Source: an uncultured Lutibacter sp.
GTDB lineage: Bacteria > Bacteroidota > Bacteroidia > Flavobacteriales > Flavobacteriaceae
Direction: 5' to 3'
DNA: 64,000 nucleotides
Assembly (NCBI RefSeq): GCF_947495725.1
Contig: NZ_CANLZZ010000004.1
Span: forward strand, 310,001 to 374,000
Positions 25,225 to 33,224 of this stretch are shown one piece after another (the first letter of the stretch is position 1; each line of letters begins with the position of its first letter). The notes below the pieces were generated by a model. The model searched no databases, had not been told where the DNA came from, and saw only the letters and a program-made list of their open reading frames with translations. Made by a program: the position numbers and the translations under genes.

Positions 25225-26469
25225 TTAATGCTGATTTAATCGAAAGTCAGGATATGCATCCATACCATGCTCATGTATATCCAACCCTTCTTGCTCTTCT
25301 TCGGACGAAACTCTAATACCAACAGTACTTTTTAATGTTTTAATAATTGCATAAGCAGACACCAAACAGGTAACACCCACAGCAACAACACCAATTATTT
25401 GATATCCAAATTGAGCCCAACCAGCTAAATCTCCAAATATTCCAACCGCTAACGTACCCCATATACCACAAATTAAATGAACAGCTATTGCACCAACAGG
25501 ATCATCTAATTTTAACTTATCTATTAAAGAAACACCTAACACAATAAGCGCCCCAGCAATAAACCCAATAACAATTGAATCTGTTACACTCATTAAATCA
25601 GCTCCAGCCGTAATCCCAACTAGCCCTCCTAGAACTCCATTTAAAAACATAGACAAATCATATTGCTTATATTTAAATAAAGAAACTAAAAAAGCAGACA
25701 TTCCCCCGGATGCAGCAGCAACACAAGTTGTAACTAACACAAGTGAAGTAGCTCCAGGATCTGCAGACAACACAGAACCTCCATTAAAACCGAACCAACC
25801 TAACCAAAGAATAAAAACTCCAGCAGTTGCAAAAGGCATATTATGACCAGGAATAGCTCCTACGGAACCATCTTTTTTAAATTTACCAATACGAGCTCCC
25901 AATAACCAAACAGCAACTAAAGCTGCCCAACCACCAACTGAATGCACCAATGTTGAACCTGCAAAATCATAGAACCCTAACTCATCCAACCAACCTAATC
26001 CCCATTTCCAAGAACCAACAATTGGATAAACCAAACCTACATAAACAAGTGCAAATACCATAAATGCTCCCAATTTAACTCTTTCAGCTACAGCTCCAGA
26101 CACAATTGTTGCAGCAGTAGCCGCAAACATACCTTGAAATAAAAAGTCAGTCCAATAAGTATAACCTCCATCAGCATACTCTGCCGTCAATCCATTCTCA
26201 GGTAAACTTAGACCAAATAAATCAACAAAATAATCTGGCAACACACCTCCCCAAATAAACGAACCAGGATACATTAAATTAAAACCTACTAAAGCATAGA
26301 GTATCAACCCAATACATATAATAAATACATTTTTAAACAAAATGTTTATTGTGTTTTTTTGTCTTGTTAATCCAATTTCTAAAAGCGAAAATCCTAAATG
26401 CATTAAAAATACCAACGCGGTACATATCATCATCCAAACATTATTCACTGTAAATAGCGTTTCTTCCAT
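25225..26469 (-). CDS. amt: Ammonium transporter (first copy)
   Basis: The 414-residue Amt channel has about 11 transmembrane helices. The twin histidines are in STLVHSVGGW and VGAIAVHLICG, the Trp/Phe gate region shows GMFAATAATIVSG, and the cytosolic tail IRVSSEEEQEGLDIHEHG is the PII-binding type. It imports ammonium at low concentration. It follows its PII gene by 20 bp and is clearly paralogous to the transporter at 28157-29353, with a longer periplasmic loop at about 78-105. Confidence 0.94.
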   Translation of the reverse strand: MEETLFTVNNVWMMICTALVFLMHLGFSLLEIGLTRQKNTINILFKNVFIICIGLILYALVGFNLMYPGSFIWGGVLPDYFVDLFGLSLPENGLTAEYADGGYTYWTDFLFQGMFAATAATIVSGAVAERVKLGAFMVFALVYVGLVYPIVGSWKWGLGWLDELGFYDFAGSTLVHSVGGWAALVAVWLLGARIGKFKKDGSVGAIPGHNMPFATAGVFILWLGWFGFNGGSVLSADPGATSLVLVTTCVAAASGGMSAFLVSLFKYKQYDLSMFLNGVLGGLVGITAGADLMSVTDSIVIGFIAGALIVLGVSLIDKLKLDDPVGAIAVHLICGIWGTLAVGIFGDLAGWAQFGYQIIGVVAVGVTCLVSAYAIIKTLKSTVGIRVSSEEEQEGLDIHEHGMDAYPDFRLNQH

Positions 26470-26489
26470 AATATAATCTTAAATATTTT

Positions 26490-26828
26490 TTAGTTTAGCG
26501 TATCTGAACCCTTTTCTTTTGTCCTTATTCTGTAAGCCTCTTGAATATCTGAAACAAAAATTTTTCCATCACCTACATGCCCTGTAGCTCCAGAATCCAT
26601 AATTGCCTTAACAGTTCTTTCTAAAAAAGGATCAGAAACCACAATTGATAAATACCTCCTCTGTATATCTGAAGTACTATAGCTTACACCTCTATAAACG
26701 TGCCCTTGCTTTTCATTTCCAACACCAGTTACATCCCAGTAACTAAAAAAATTAACCTCAATTTCATGTAAAGCTTCCTTCACTTCATTGAATTTGGATT
26801 TTCGAATAATTGCTTCAATTTTCTTCAT
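26490..26828 (-). CDS. glnK: PII signalling protein (first copy)
   Basis: The start at ATG 26828 gives 112 residues, the same as the paralogue at 29399-29737; an upstream frame extension contains the promoter. Seen: MKKIEAIIRKSKFNEVKEAL, a T-loop GNEKQGHVYRGVSY, the B-loop TGHVGDGKIFV and the C-terminal YRIRTKEKG. The T-loop is about two residues shorter than the enteric GHTELYRG but keeps the Tyr that uridylylation uses. It controls the Amt encoded 20 bp downstream in response to nitrogen and energy status. Confidence 0.93.
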   Translation of the reverse strand: MKKIEAIIRKSKFNEVKEALHEIEVNFFSYWDVTGVGNEKQGHVYRGVSYSTSDIQRRYLSIVVSDPFLERTVKAIMDSGATGHVGDGKIFVSDIQEAYRIRTKEKGSDTLN

Positions 26829-26858
26829 AATAAACTGTTTTATATAATTGATCGTGTG

Positions 26859-26918
26859 CAAAAGTAAAAAAAAATATTAACCCCCTATAAATTATAGGGG
26901 GTTAATATTTTTTTTTAC
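26859..26918 (-). promoter_or_regulatory. glnK-amt promoter with 27-bp-arm palindrome
   Basis: The minus-strand -7 box TACTTTTG (26859-26866) lies 30 bp before the glnK start. Just upstream is a perfect inverted repeat with arms 26864-26890 and 26892-26918 around one A. Its core is CCCCCTATAAATTATAGGGGG, centred on 26891, 25 bp upstream of the -7 box. A similar motif sits at the same place in the second glnK promoter, which argues for an operator rather than a terminator. Confidence 0.7.
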
Positions 26919-26994
26919 AAAAAATGCAATATTACCCCATACTTTTTAATACATGCAAATCAATAAATGATTTTTTAAGAATATTATACAAAAC

Positions 26995-27031
26995 AAAATT
27001 GCCTAACAACACATGGTCATTAGACAATTTT
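26995..27031 (-). terminator. Terminator after the porin gene
   Basis: On the minus strand, AAAATTGTCTAA and TTAGGCAATTTT pair (one G-U) around a 13-nt loop, and GTTTT follows. It lies 73 bp beyond the porin stop and separates the two ammonium modules. Confidence 0.65.
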
Positions 27032-27103
27032 TAAACTAAACCTCAATTATATATTTTTATAAAGTGGCAATTTACATTAAGATACACCTAATGAAAATAC
27101 ACA

Positions 27104-28108
27104 CTAGAATGAATAAATTGCAGCTATTAAGAATGAAGATAATTTATCTGTAGCCAATCCATCAGCATCAACATACGGCATATCATCACTCCAAGAGTCT
27201 AATCTAATCTCTGGCTTGATTGTTAAATTTTCAACAGTATAACTTCCCGTAAGAGTTGTAGCAAAAACACTTTTTTCAGGATCAACATCAGACTTAGTTC
27301 CAAAATACTCCCCTCTTAAACCTAATGTAAAACCATCTGAAAGACCTAACTGAGGATACAGTGCAGCACCATAAAAACCTTCACCATCGTTATCTGCAAG
27401 AGCAGCATTAATTCCTAAGTAAAAAGAATCTGACACATCAAAACCACCTGTATAATCAATTTCAAAACCTAATGCTTCTCCATTATCATAATATAAATTT
27501 AAGTACTGACCTGCAATTCCAAATTGAGCACCAAGAGAGTAATTACCTGTTAAGTTATTATTTACATCCGTAACATTCATAATAGCCAACATTAAACTAG
27601 CGCTTTCAGATAAAGCAAAATCCGCTTTTAAACCTACGTGTGAAAAAGGCCCACTTGAAAACAAATATGAAGTACTATAGTTAAAATTACCTACTGGAGA
27701 AATAACTTCATACCCTAAGAACGTATTAAATCTACCCATTGTTAAAGTTGTACTTTCTGAAACATTTAAATAAGCATATAACTGATTTAAGTTATAACCA
27801 CCTGTAGCGTCATCACCACGTGGCCCAAAAGTAATATCAGCTACAACACCAGTTTTTTCACCTTCATAAGCCGCAACAATATTAGCCATTCCCATTGCAA
27901 AACCTAATTCATTAGCAAATGACGACCCAAAAGATTGAGCATCAGTATCAGAAGCACTCAAATTAGTTTGGTAATACGCATCTACAGACCCGCTTAAACT
28001 TAATTTTTTCTCTGCTTTTTCTTCTTGAGCATAACCTGAAGCCGTTACAAAAATTACAGCTAAAAGTAGAAATGCCTTTACGTATGTACTTTTTAAAATT
28101 GTTTTCAT
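27104..28108 (-). CDS. Outer-membrane porin (OmpL/bbp2-like)
   Basis: The 334-residue protein has a signal peptide (cleaved after GYAQ at about 28) and an alternating beta-strand pattern with LSLSGSVDAYYQTNL at the start and IAAIYSF ending in Phe, typical of the putative beta-barrel porin-2 family. The barrel is acidic and Gly-rich. It lies 48 bp after the second amt gene on the same strand, so it is likely part of that operon and may let ammonium or another nitrogen source through the outer membrane; that role is inferred. Confidence 0.75.
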   Translation of the reverse strand: MKTILKSTYVKAFLLLAVIFVTASGYAQEEKAEKKLSLSGSVDAYYQTNLSASDTDAQSFGSSFANELGFAMGMANIVAAYEGEKTGVVADITFGPRGDDATGGYNLNQLYAYLNVSESTTLTMGRFNTFLGYEVISPVGNFNYSTSYLFSSGPFSHVGLKADFALSESASLMLAIMNVTDVNNNLTGNYSLGAQFGIAGQYLNLYYDNGEALGFEIDYTGGFDVSDSFYLGINAALADNDGEGFYGAALYPQLGLSDGFTLGLRGEYFGTKSDVDPEKSVFATTLTGSYTVENLTIKPEIRLDSWSDDMPYVDADGLATDKLSSFLIAAIYSF

Positions 28109-28156
28109 TTTTTTAATTTTTATTTATTAATGTTCTTTATTATTTAACCTATCTTA

Positions 28157-29353
28157 TTAATTATATACACTTGATTTATGTTCGTGCTCATCTAATCCAT
28201 CTACCTCTTCTACTTTAGAAACTCTTAACCCAATAGTTTTCTTTAAGATAAACAACACTACAAATGCAGTTGCCGCAGCCCAAGCTCCAATTGCCACAAC
28301 ACCAATTGCCTGAACACCTAATAGTGAAACACCTCCACCATATAACAATCCACCATCAGTTGCGAACACCCCAACCAATAAAGTTCCTAGCGCACCACAA
28401 ACACCGTGTACCGAAACTGCACCAACAGGATCATCAACTTTTAATTTTTTATCGATAAAATCAATTGACAACACAACAACAGAACCTCCGATTAGCCCAA
28501 TAACAAAAGCACCTGCAGGACTAACTGCTGCACAACCAGCGGTTATTGCAACCAAACCAGCTAAAGCACCATTCAACGTCATAGACACATCTGGCTTTCC
28601 ATATCTTATCCAAGAAACACACATAGCAGCAAGAGCTCCAGCCGCAGCAGCCAAGTTTGTAGTAATAACAATACCCGCAACAGCATTTGCACTATCTCCT
28701 GAAATAGCTAATTCAGAACCAGCATTAAAACCAAACCAACCTAACCATAAGATTAGCACACCTAAAGCCCCTAACACCAAGTTATGACCTGGAATCGCGT
28801 TCGATTTTCCATTTGTATATTTCCCTAACCTAGGACCCACTAAAATTGCAGCCACTAGTGCAGCCCATCCACCAACTGAATGTACTACAGTTGAACCAGC
28901 AAAATCAACAAAACCAAGTTCTGTTAACCAACCTTCACCTTGCCACACCCAGTGACCAGAAATTGGATAAATAACCACAGTCATTATAAAAGAAAAGATA
29001 ATATACGTAGTAAACTTTGTTCTACCAGCAATTGCCCCTGAAACAATAGTTGCAGCAGTCGCAGCAAATACAGTTTGAAAAAACAAGTTATGCATATCTT
29101 CTACATTATCGTAAAACAACGTTGGCTTCCCTATAAAAGAACCTATTGTTTCTCCATACATTACAGTATAACCTATTGCCCAGAACCCAATACTCCCAAT
29201 ACAAAGGTCCATTACATTTTTCATAATTATATTTCCTGCGTTTTTCGATCTGGTAAACCCAACCTCAACAAGGGTAAAACCCGCTTGCATAAAAAACACT
29301 AAAATTCCGCAGATCACAATCCACATTAAATCCAATACAGCGTTAGCTTCCAT
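28157..29353 (-). CDS. amt: Ammonium transporter (second copy)
   Basis: The 398-residue channel has the Amt signature in STVVHSVGGW and VGAVSVHGVCG (twin His), VFAATAATIVSGA, and a PII-binding tail LRVSKVEEVDGLDEHEH. It is shorter than the copy at 25225-26469 because the first periplasmic loop is reduced. It lies between its PII gene (45-bp gap) and the porin gene. Confidence 0.94.
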   Translation of the reverse strand: MEANAVLDLMWIVICGILVFFMQAGFTLVEVGFTRSKNAGNIIMKNVMDLCIGSIGFWAIGYTVMYGETIGSFIGKPTLFYDNVEDMHNLFFQTVFAATAATIVSGAIAGRTKFTTYIIFSFIMTVVIYPISGHWVWQGEGWLTELGFVDFAGSTVVHSVGGWAALVAAILVGPRLGKYTNGKSNAIPGHNLVLGALGVLILWLGWFGFNAGSELAISGDSANAVAGIVITTNLAAAAGALAAMCVSWIRYGKPDVSMTLNGALAGLVAITAGCAAVSPAGAFVIGLIGGSVVVLSIDFIDKKLKVDDPVGAVSVHGVCGALGTLLVGVFATDGGLLYGGGVSLLGVQAIGVVAIGAWAAATAFVVLFILKKTIGLRVSKVEEVDGLDEHEHKSSVYN

Positions 29354-29398
29354 AATTTTTTATTTTTTAATAATTAGTTAATTCTTTTTTTTAATTTT

Positions 29399-29737
29399 TT
29401 AGTTTACAGCGTCAGTTCCTTTTTCCTTGGTTCTAATTCTATAAACCTCATCAATTGTAGAGACAAATAATTTACCATCTCCTACCATTCCTGTTCCTGC
29501 AGATTTTAGAATTGCATCAATAGTTATATCTAAGAAAGGATCAGAAACTACAATAGACAAAAATCTTCGTTGTATATCTGTTGTGCTATAACTAACACCT
29601 CTATAAACATGACCTTGTTTTTCGTTTCCAACTCCAGTTACATCCCAGTAACTAAAAAAATTGACTTCAATTTGATGTAAAGCTTCTTTAACTTCATCAA
29701 ATTTTGACTTTCTAATAATAACTTCAATTTTCTTCAT
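29399..29737 (-). CDS. glnK: PII signalling protein (second copy)
   Basis: The 112-residue protein differs from the first copy at only a minority of positions. It keeps the T-loop GNEKQGHVYRGVSY exactly, with B-loop VGDGKLFV and the C-terminal YRIRTKEKG. Differences cluster at about 72-90 (DITIDAILKSAGTGM against ERTVKAIMDSGATGH). The pair arose by duplication of a glnK-amt unit. It is the first gene of a glnK-amt-porin operon. Confidence 0.93.
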   Translation of the reverse strand: MKKIEVIIRKSKFDEVKEALHQIEVNFFSYWDVTGVGNEKQGHVYRGVSYSTTDIQRRFLSIVVSDPFLDITIDAILKSAGTGMVGDGKLFVSTIDEVYRIRTKEKGTDAVN

Positions 29738-29768
29738 AATAAAGTGATTTTTATAATTGATTTCTTGA

Positions 29769-29862
29769 CAAAAATATATTTATTTTTTTTACCCCCCTAA
29801 TTTTTAGGGGTAGTAAATGTTATTTTTACATTTTATTTATTTTTACCCCTATTTTTTTAGGG
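29769..29862 (-). promoter_or_regulatory. Second glnK-amt promoter with two CCCCTA/TAGGG palindromes
   Basis: The -7 box TATTTTTG (29769-29776, minus strand) lies 31 bp before the glnK start. CCCCTA-N5-TAGGGG at 29794-29810 is centred 26 bp upstream of it, and a second copy, CCCCTA-N6-TAGGG at 29846-29862, is 52 bp further. The first copy matches the position of the motif in the other glnK promoter. Confidence 0.65.
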
Positions 29863-30238
29863 TTTTGCAATTTTGATATGCTATTTTATCAATTTTAGAC
29901 TTCTTTTACCTGAGCTTTACAACTTCACGGATAATAGAAGACATAAAAAAAATGTTAAATAGTTTAATTTTGAAGATTCAACGCATAACAAATCAGCTAG
30001 AAAACTGATTATCTAAGCTAGAATTATAAAATTAGATGGAGAATTAACCTAAATGAGAAATATGATAGGTTTATATAAAAAATAGAATATAATTAAGTTA
30101 CACCGTTAAATAATGCATTATTTAAACAACACTTAAATATATAATTGAATAATACTTTGAATATTTAATGAAATAAATTCCATAAAAACAAAACATTAGG
30201 AAAAGGTAATAATTATACTAATAAAAATGGTAAATCAA
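29863..30238. other. Non-coding stretch upstream of the glnK-amt-porin operon
   Basis: I find no gene, tRNA, repeat or convincing promoter in these 376 AT-rich bases beyond the operator region on their left. Short open frames are all under 15 codons. Confidence 0.5.
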
Positions 30239-31204
30239 TTATTTAAAATCCAATTTACTAACATCCACCCAACTCCATTTACCCATTACAGTGCCGTTTT
30301 GCAAGGTTATAACACCTGGGTTTGACCTAATAATTGTTTTTAACATGGTTTCATCACCAAACAACATATCGAAATTTAAATTATATGTGTTTTTTATTTC
30401 AGAAAATTCTTCATTTAAAGAAGACGACAATGCATATACCAAATATCCATTATCAATTGCTTTATCTGTAACAACTTTAATATTTGAAAAACCCTCTTTA
30501 TCACTAACACTTAAATTATATGCCACAACTAACATTACCTTATCACCTTGTAATATTGAAGTTGTAAGATCTTCTCCATCACTAGATTCCAAATAAAAAT
30601 CATGAATTGGAGGCTCTATGTCGCCCACATATTCCATACCATCTGGAATGTTTTTTCCAATTGCATAAGGTCTAAAATCTATTAAAGGTAAATGGACTAA
30701 CACATAATATATAATATATAAGAAAAGAAAAAACGAAAGAAACGAACTCCATTTAGCAACACTAATATTAAATAATGGTTTAATTTCTTTAACACCAATA
30801 ACTAAAATAGCAATAAACGCAATTAATACTATATTTTTATAAAAAGTTCCCCAACTGGATAGTTTTACAGCATCACCAAAACAGCCACAATCTGTTACCT
30901 TATTATAATATGCCGAATACCACGTTAAAAAAAGAAATACCAATATAATACCAAGCAAACTCCAAACAGTTAATTTTGGCAAATACCCAACCAACAACAT
31001 AACACCAAGCATTATCTCTGCTAATATTAATATAATAGAAAAAGGTAATGCATAGGGAATTAAAAATTCTAGATTTAAAACATCAGCTCCAAAATACTCT
31101 TGAAACTTATATGTTGACCCCAAAGGATCGACTAATTTTACAAATCCTGAAAAAATAAATGTTAAAGAAACGATTAAGCGAGAAATGTGAATTAGTATTT
31201 TCAT
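30239..31204 (-). CDS. BT_3928-type DoxX/MauE-like membrane protein with thioredoxin-like domain
   Basis: The 321-residue protein has an N-terminal four-helix DoxX/MauE-like membrane part (ISRLIVSLTFIFSGFVKLVDP at the start, TDCGCFGDAVKLS at about 107-119 with a CxC pair), a fifth helix near 160-180, and a C-terminal soluble part (about 200-321) that looks like a degenerate thioredoxin fold (PPIHDFYLESSDGED, then NPGVITLQNGTV) without a CxxC. Redox or protein-thiol function is inferred. ATG 31204 is preferred over one five codons upstream that overlaps the DUF1599 gene by 11 bp. Confidence 0.75.
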   Translation of the reverse strand: MKILIHISRLIVSLTFIFSGFVKLVDPLGSTYKFQEYFGADVLNLEFLIPYALPFSIILILAEIMLGVMLLVGYLPKLTVWSLLGIILVFLFLTWYSAYYNKVTDCGCFGDAVKLSSWGTFYKNIVLIAFIAILVIGVKEIKPLFNISVAKWSSFLSFFLFLYIIYYVLVHLPLIDFRPYAIGKNIPDGMEYVGDIEPPIHDFYLESSDGEDLTTSILQGDKVMLVVAYNLSVSDKEGFSNIKVVTDKAIDNGYLVYALSSSLNEEFSEIKNTYNLNFDMLFGDETMLKTIIRSNPGVITLQNGTVMGKWSWVDVSKLDFK

Positions 31205-31208
31205 TGTT

Positions 31209-31748
31209 TTAAGCTTCATTTATATGTATAAGTGCAAACACTGCGTAATTAATCATGTCTTGATAGTTAGCATCAATCCCTTCTGAAACCAATGTTTTCC
31301 CTTTATTATCCTCAATTTGTTTTACTCGTAACAACTTCTGTAAAATTAAATCGGTTAATGAGCTAACACGCATATCACGCCACGCTTCACCATAATCATG
31401 ATTTTTATCTTCCATTAATTGCTTAGTAATTGCAATTTGCTCATCATAATAAGTAATGGCCTCCTCATTTGATAAATCTGGTTGTTCAACAACTCCTTTG
31501 TCTAGTTGAATTAACGCCATAATTGAATAATTAATAATTCCAATAAATTCAGAAACTTCACCTTCATCAACTTTTCTGGTAGAATTTTGCTGCAACTGAC
31601 GAATTCGTTGTGCTTTTATAAAAATTTGATCGGTTAAAGATGGTAAACGTAAAATTCGCCAAGCACTTCCATAATCTTTTAGTTTATTTATATATAATGA
31701 TCGACATTTTTCAATAACTGCGTCGTATTGTTTTGAAGTTTGTTGCAT
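31209..31748 (-). CDS. DUF1599 protein with two tandem domains
   Basis: The 179-residue protein has two copies of one domain: about 1-88 (KLKDYGSAWRILRLPSLTDQ, then GIINYSIMALIQLD) and about 100-179 (KNHDYGEAWRDMRVSSLTDL, then DMINYAVFALIHI). DUF1599 members have an all-helical fold related to nucleotide-handling proteins; the function is unknown. It is the first gene of a two-gene unit with the BT_3928-like gene, which starts just 4 bp after its stop, and the pairing is common in Bacteroidota. Confidence 0.85.
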   Translation of the reverse strand: MQQTSKQYDAVIEKCRSLYINKLKDYGSAWRILRLPSLTDQIFIKAQRIRQLQQNSTRKVDEGEVSEFIGIINYSIMALIQLDKGVVEQPDLSNEEAITYYDEQIAITKQLMEDKNHDYGEAWRDMRVSSLTDLILQKLLRVKQIEDNKGKTLVSEGIDANYQDMINYAVFALIHINEA

Positions 31749-31778
31749 GTAACTTTAAATATTTCCGTAAATTTCGAA

Positions 31779-31786
31779 CAAATTTA
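31779..31786 (-). promoter_or_regulatory. -7 box of the DUF1599 gene
   Basis: TAAATTTG on the minus strand matches TAnnTTTG 30 bp before the start codon. The leader would be roughly 24 nt. Confidence 0.5.
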
Positions 31787-31813
31787 ATGAATTAACCAAA
31801 CATTTAATAAATA

Positions 31814-32395
31814 ATGAAGAAAGTTGCTGTTTTTTGTGGTTCAAGTTTAGGATTTAGTGAAGTTTATAAAAATGATGCCATAAAACTTGGTAATTATTTT
31901 GCTGAAAACAACATTGGATTAGTATATGGAGGTGGAAAAATTGGAATGATGGGTGTTTTAGCGGATACCATTATAGATAAAAAAGGAGAAGTAATTGGCG
32001 TAATTCCAGGTTTATTAAGACACGAAGAAGTTGCTCATACAAATATTACAGAAATGATAGTGACTAAAACCATGAGTAAACGAAAGGTTAAAATTAGTAG
32101 ATTGGTCGACGGCTACATTGCTCTTCCTGGTGGATTTGGAACTTTGGACGAAATTTTTGAAGCACTAACACTAGGTCAATTAGGAATTGAGCAAAAACCT
32201 GTGGGAATTTTAAATACAAATGGTTTTTTTAATTTTTTAATTAAACAACTAGACGTAATGGTTAAAGAAGGATATTTAAAACAATCTAATAAAGACATGT
32301 TAATTGTATCTAATTCTATTGATGATTTATTGATGCAAATGTTTAATTACAAAGCTCCGGTGATGACCAAAGTAATTAATACAGTTGTGAGCTAA
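31814..32395 (+). CDS. LOG-family protein (cytokinin riboside monophosphate phosphoribohydrolase-like)
   Basis: The 193-residue Rossmann-like protein shows VYGGGKIGMMG at about 35-45 and PGGFGTLDEIFEALT at about 99-113, the PGGxGTxxE nucleotide-binding signature. Homologues hydrolyse AMP or N6-modified AMP to base and ribose 5-phosphate. The substrate here is not proven. Its stop codon overlaps the folP start by one base. Confidence 0.9.
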   Translation: MKKVAVFCGSSLGFSEVYKNDAIKLGNYFAENNIGLVYGGGKIGMMGVLADTIIDKKGEVIGVIPGLLRHEEVAHTNITEMIVTKTMSKRKVKISRLVDGYIALPGGFGTLDEIFEALTLGQLGIEQKPVGILNTNGFFNFLIKQLDVMVKEGYLKQSNKDMLIVSNSIDDLLMQMFNYKAPVMTKVINTVVS

Positions 32396-33219
32396 TGAGT
32401 AGTATTAATTGTAATGGAACATTAATTAACTTAAACGCCCCAAAAGTAATGGGGATTCTAAATATAACTCCCGACTCTTTTTTTGATGGCGGTAAACACT
32501 CAACCAATGAATTAATTATTAAGCACGTTAAAAAAATGCTAAACGAAGGAGCTACCTTTATAGATATTGGTGCTTATTCATCTCGACCTGGAGCCAAACA
32601 TATTTCAGAAAAAGAAGAATTAATCAGACTACTTCCTGTTTTAGAATTAATCTTAAAAAATTTCCCGAAAGCAAGAATCTCTGTAGATACTTTTAGAAGT
32701 AACGTTGCCGAAAAAGCTATAATAGAAGGTGCTAGTTTAATTAACGATATCTCTGCAGGTGCAATGGACACTAAAATGTTTAGCACGGTTGCAAAACTTC
32801 AAGTACCATATATAATAATGCATATGCAAGGCACACCACAAACTATGCAAACAAATCCAAGCTACAAAAATGTAGTAACCGATGTGCTGTATTACTTTTC
32901 TGAAAAATTGCAACAATTACGATTGGAAGGTATTAACGATATTATTGCAGATGTTGGCTTTGGCTTTGGAAAAACCATTGAACATAATTACACTTTATTA
33001 AATAACCTTGAATTGTTTAAAAATCTTGAAATTCCAATACTTTCTGGTATTTCTAGAAAATCTATGCTGTACAAGCCTTTAAATATTTCATCAAACGAGG
33101 CTCTTAACGCAACAACTATTGCAAATGTAATAGCATTGCAAAAAGGGACAAATATTTTAAGAGTGCATGATGTTAAAGAGGCTATGGAAGCAATAAAAAT
33201 TTTAGATTTACTTAGTTAA
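32395..33219 (+). CDS. folP: Dihydropteroate synthase
   Basis: The 274-residue TIM-barrel enzyme condenses p-aminobenzoate with dihydropterin pyrophosphate in folate synthesis. Seen: VMGILNITPDSFFDGGKH at about 18-35, FIDIGAYSSRPGAK, INDISAG, MHMQGTPQTMQ, and SGISRKSM. It starts one base before the LOG gene ends and is followed by a lipoprotein gene and cdaA, an order often seen in the phylum. Confidence 0.95.
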   Translation: MSSINCNGTLINLNAPKVMGILNITPDSFFDGGKHSTNELIIKHVKKMLNEGATFIDIGAYSSRPGAKHISEKEELIRLLPVLELILKNFPKARISVDTFRSNVAEKAIIEGASLINDISAGAMDTKMFSTVAKLQVPYIIMHMQGTPQTMQTNPSYKNVVTDVLYYFSEKLQQLRLEGINDIIADVGFGFGKTIEHNYTLLNNLELFKNLEIPILSGISRKSMLYKPLNISSNEALNATTIANVIALQKGTNILRVHDVKEAMEAIKILDLLS

Positions 33220-33224
33220 AAAGA

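Noticed and set aside
30291-30596. 101-codon open frame opposite the BT_3928-like gene
   Set aside because: It is antisense to a recognisable protein and shows no motif, promoter or signal.
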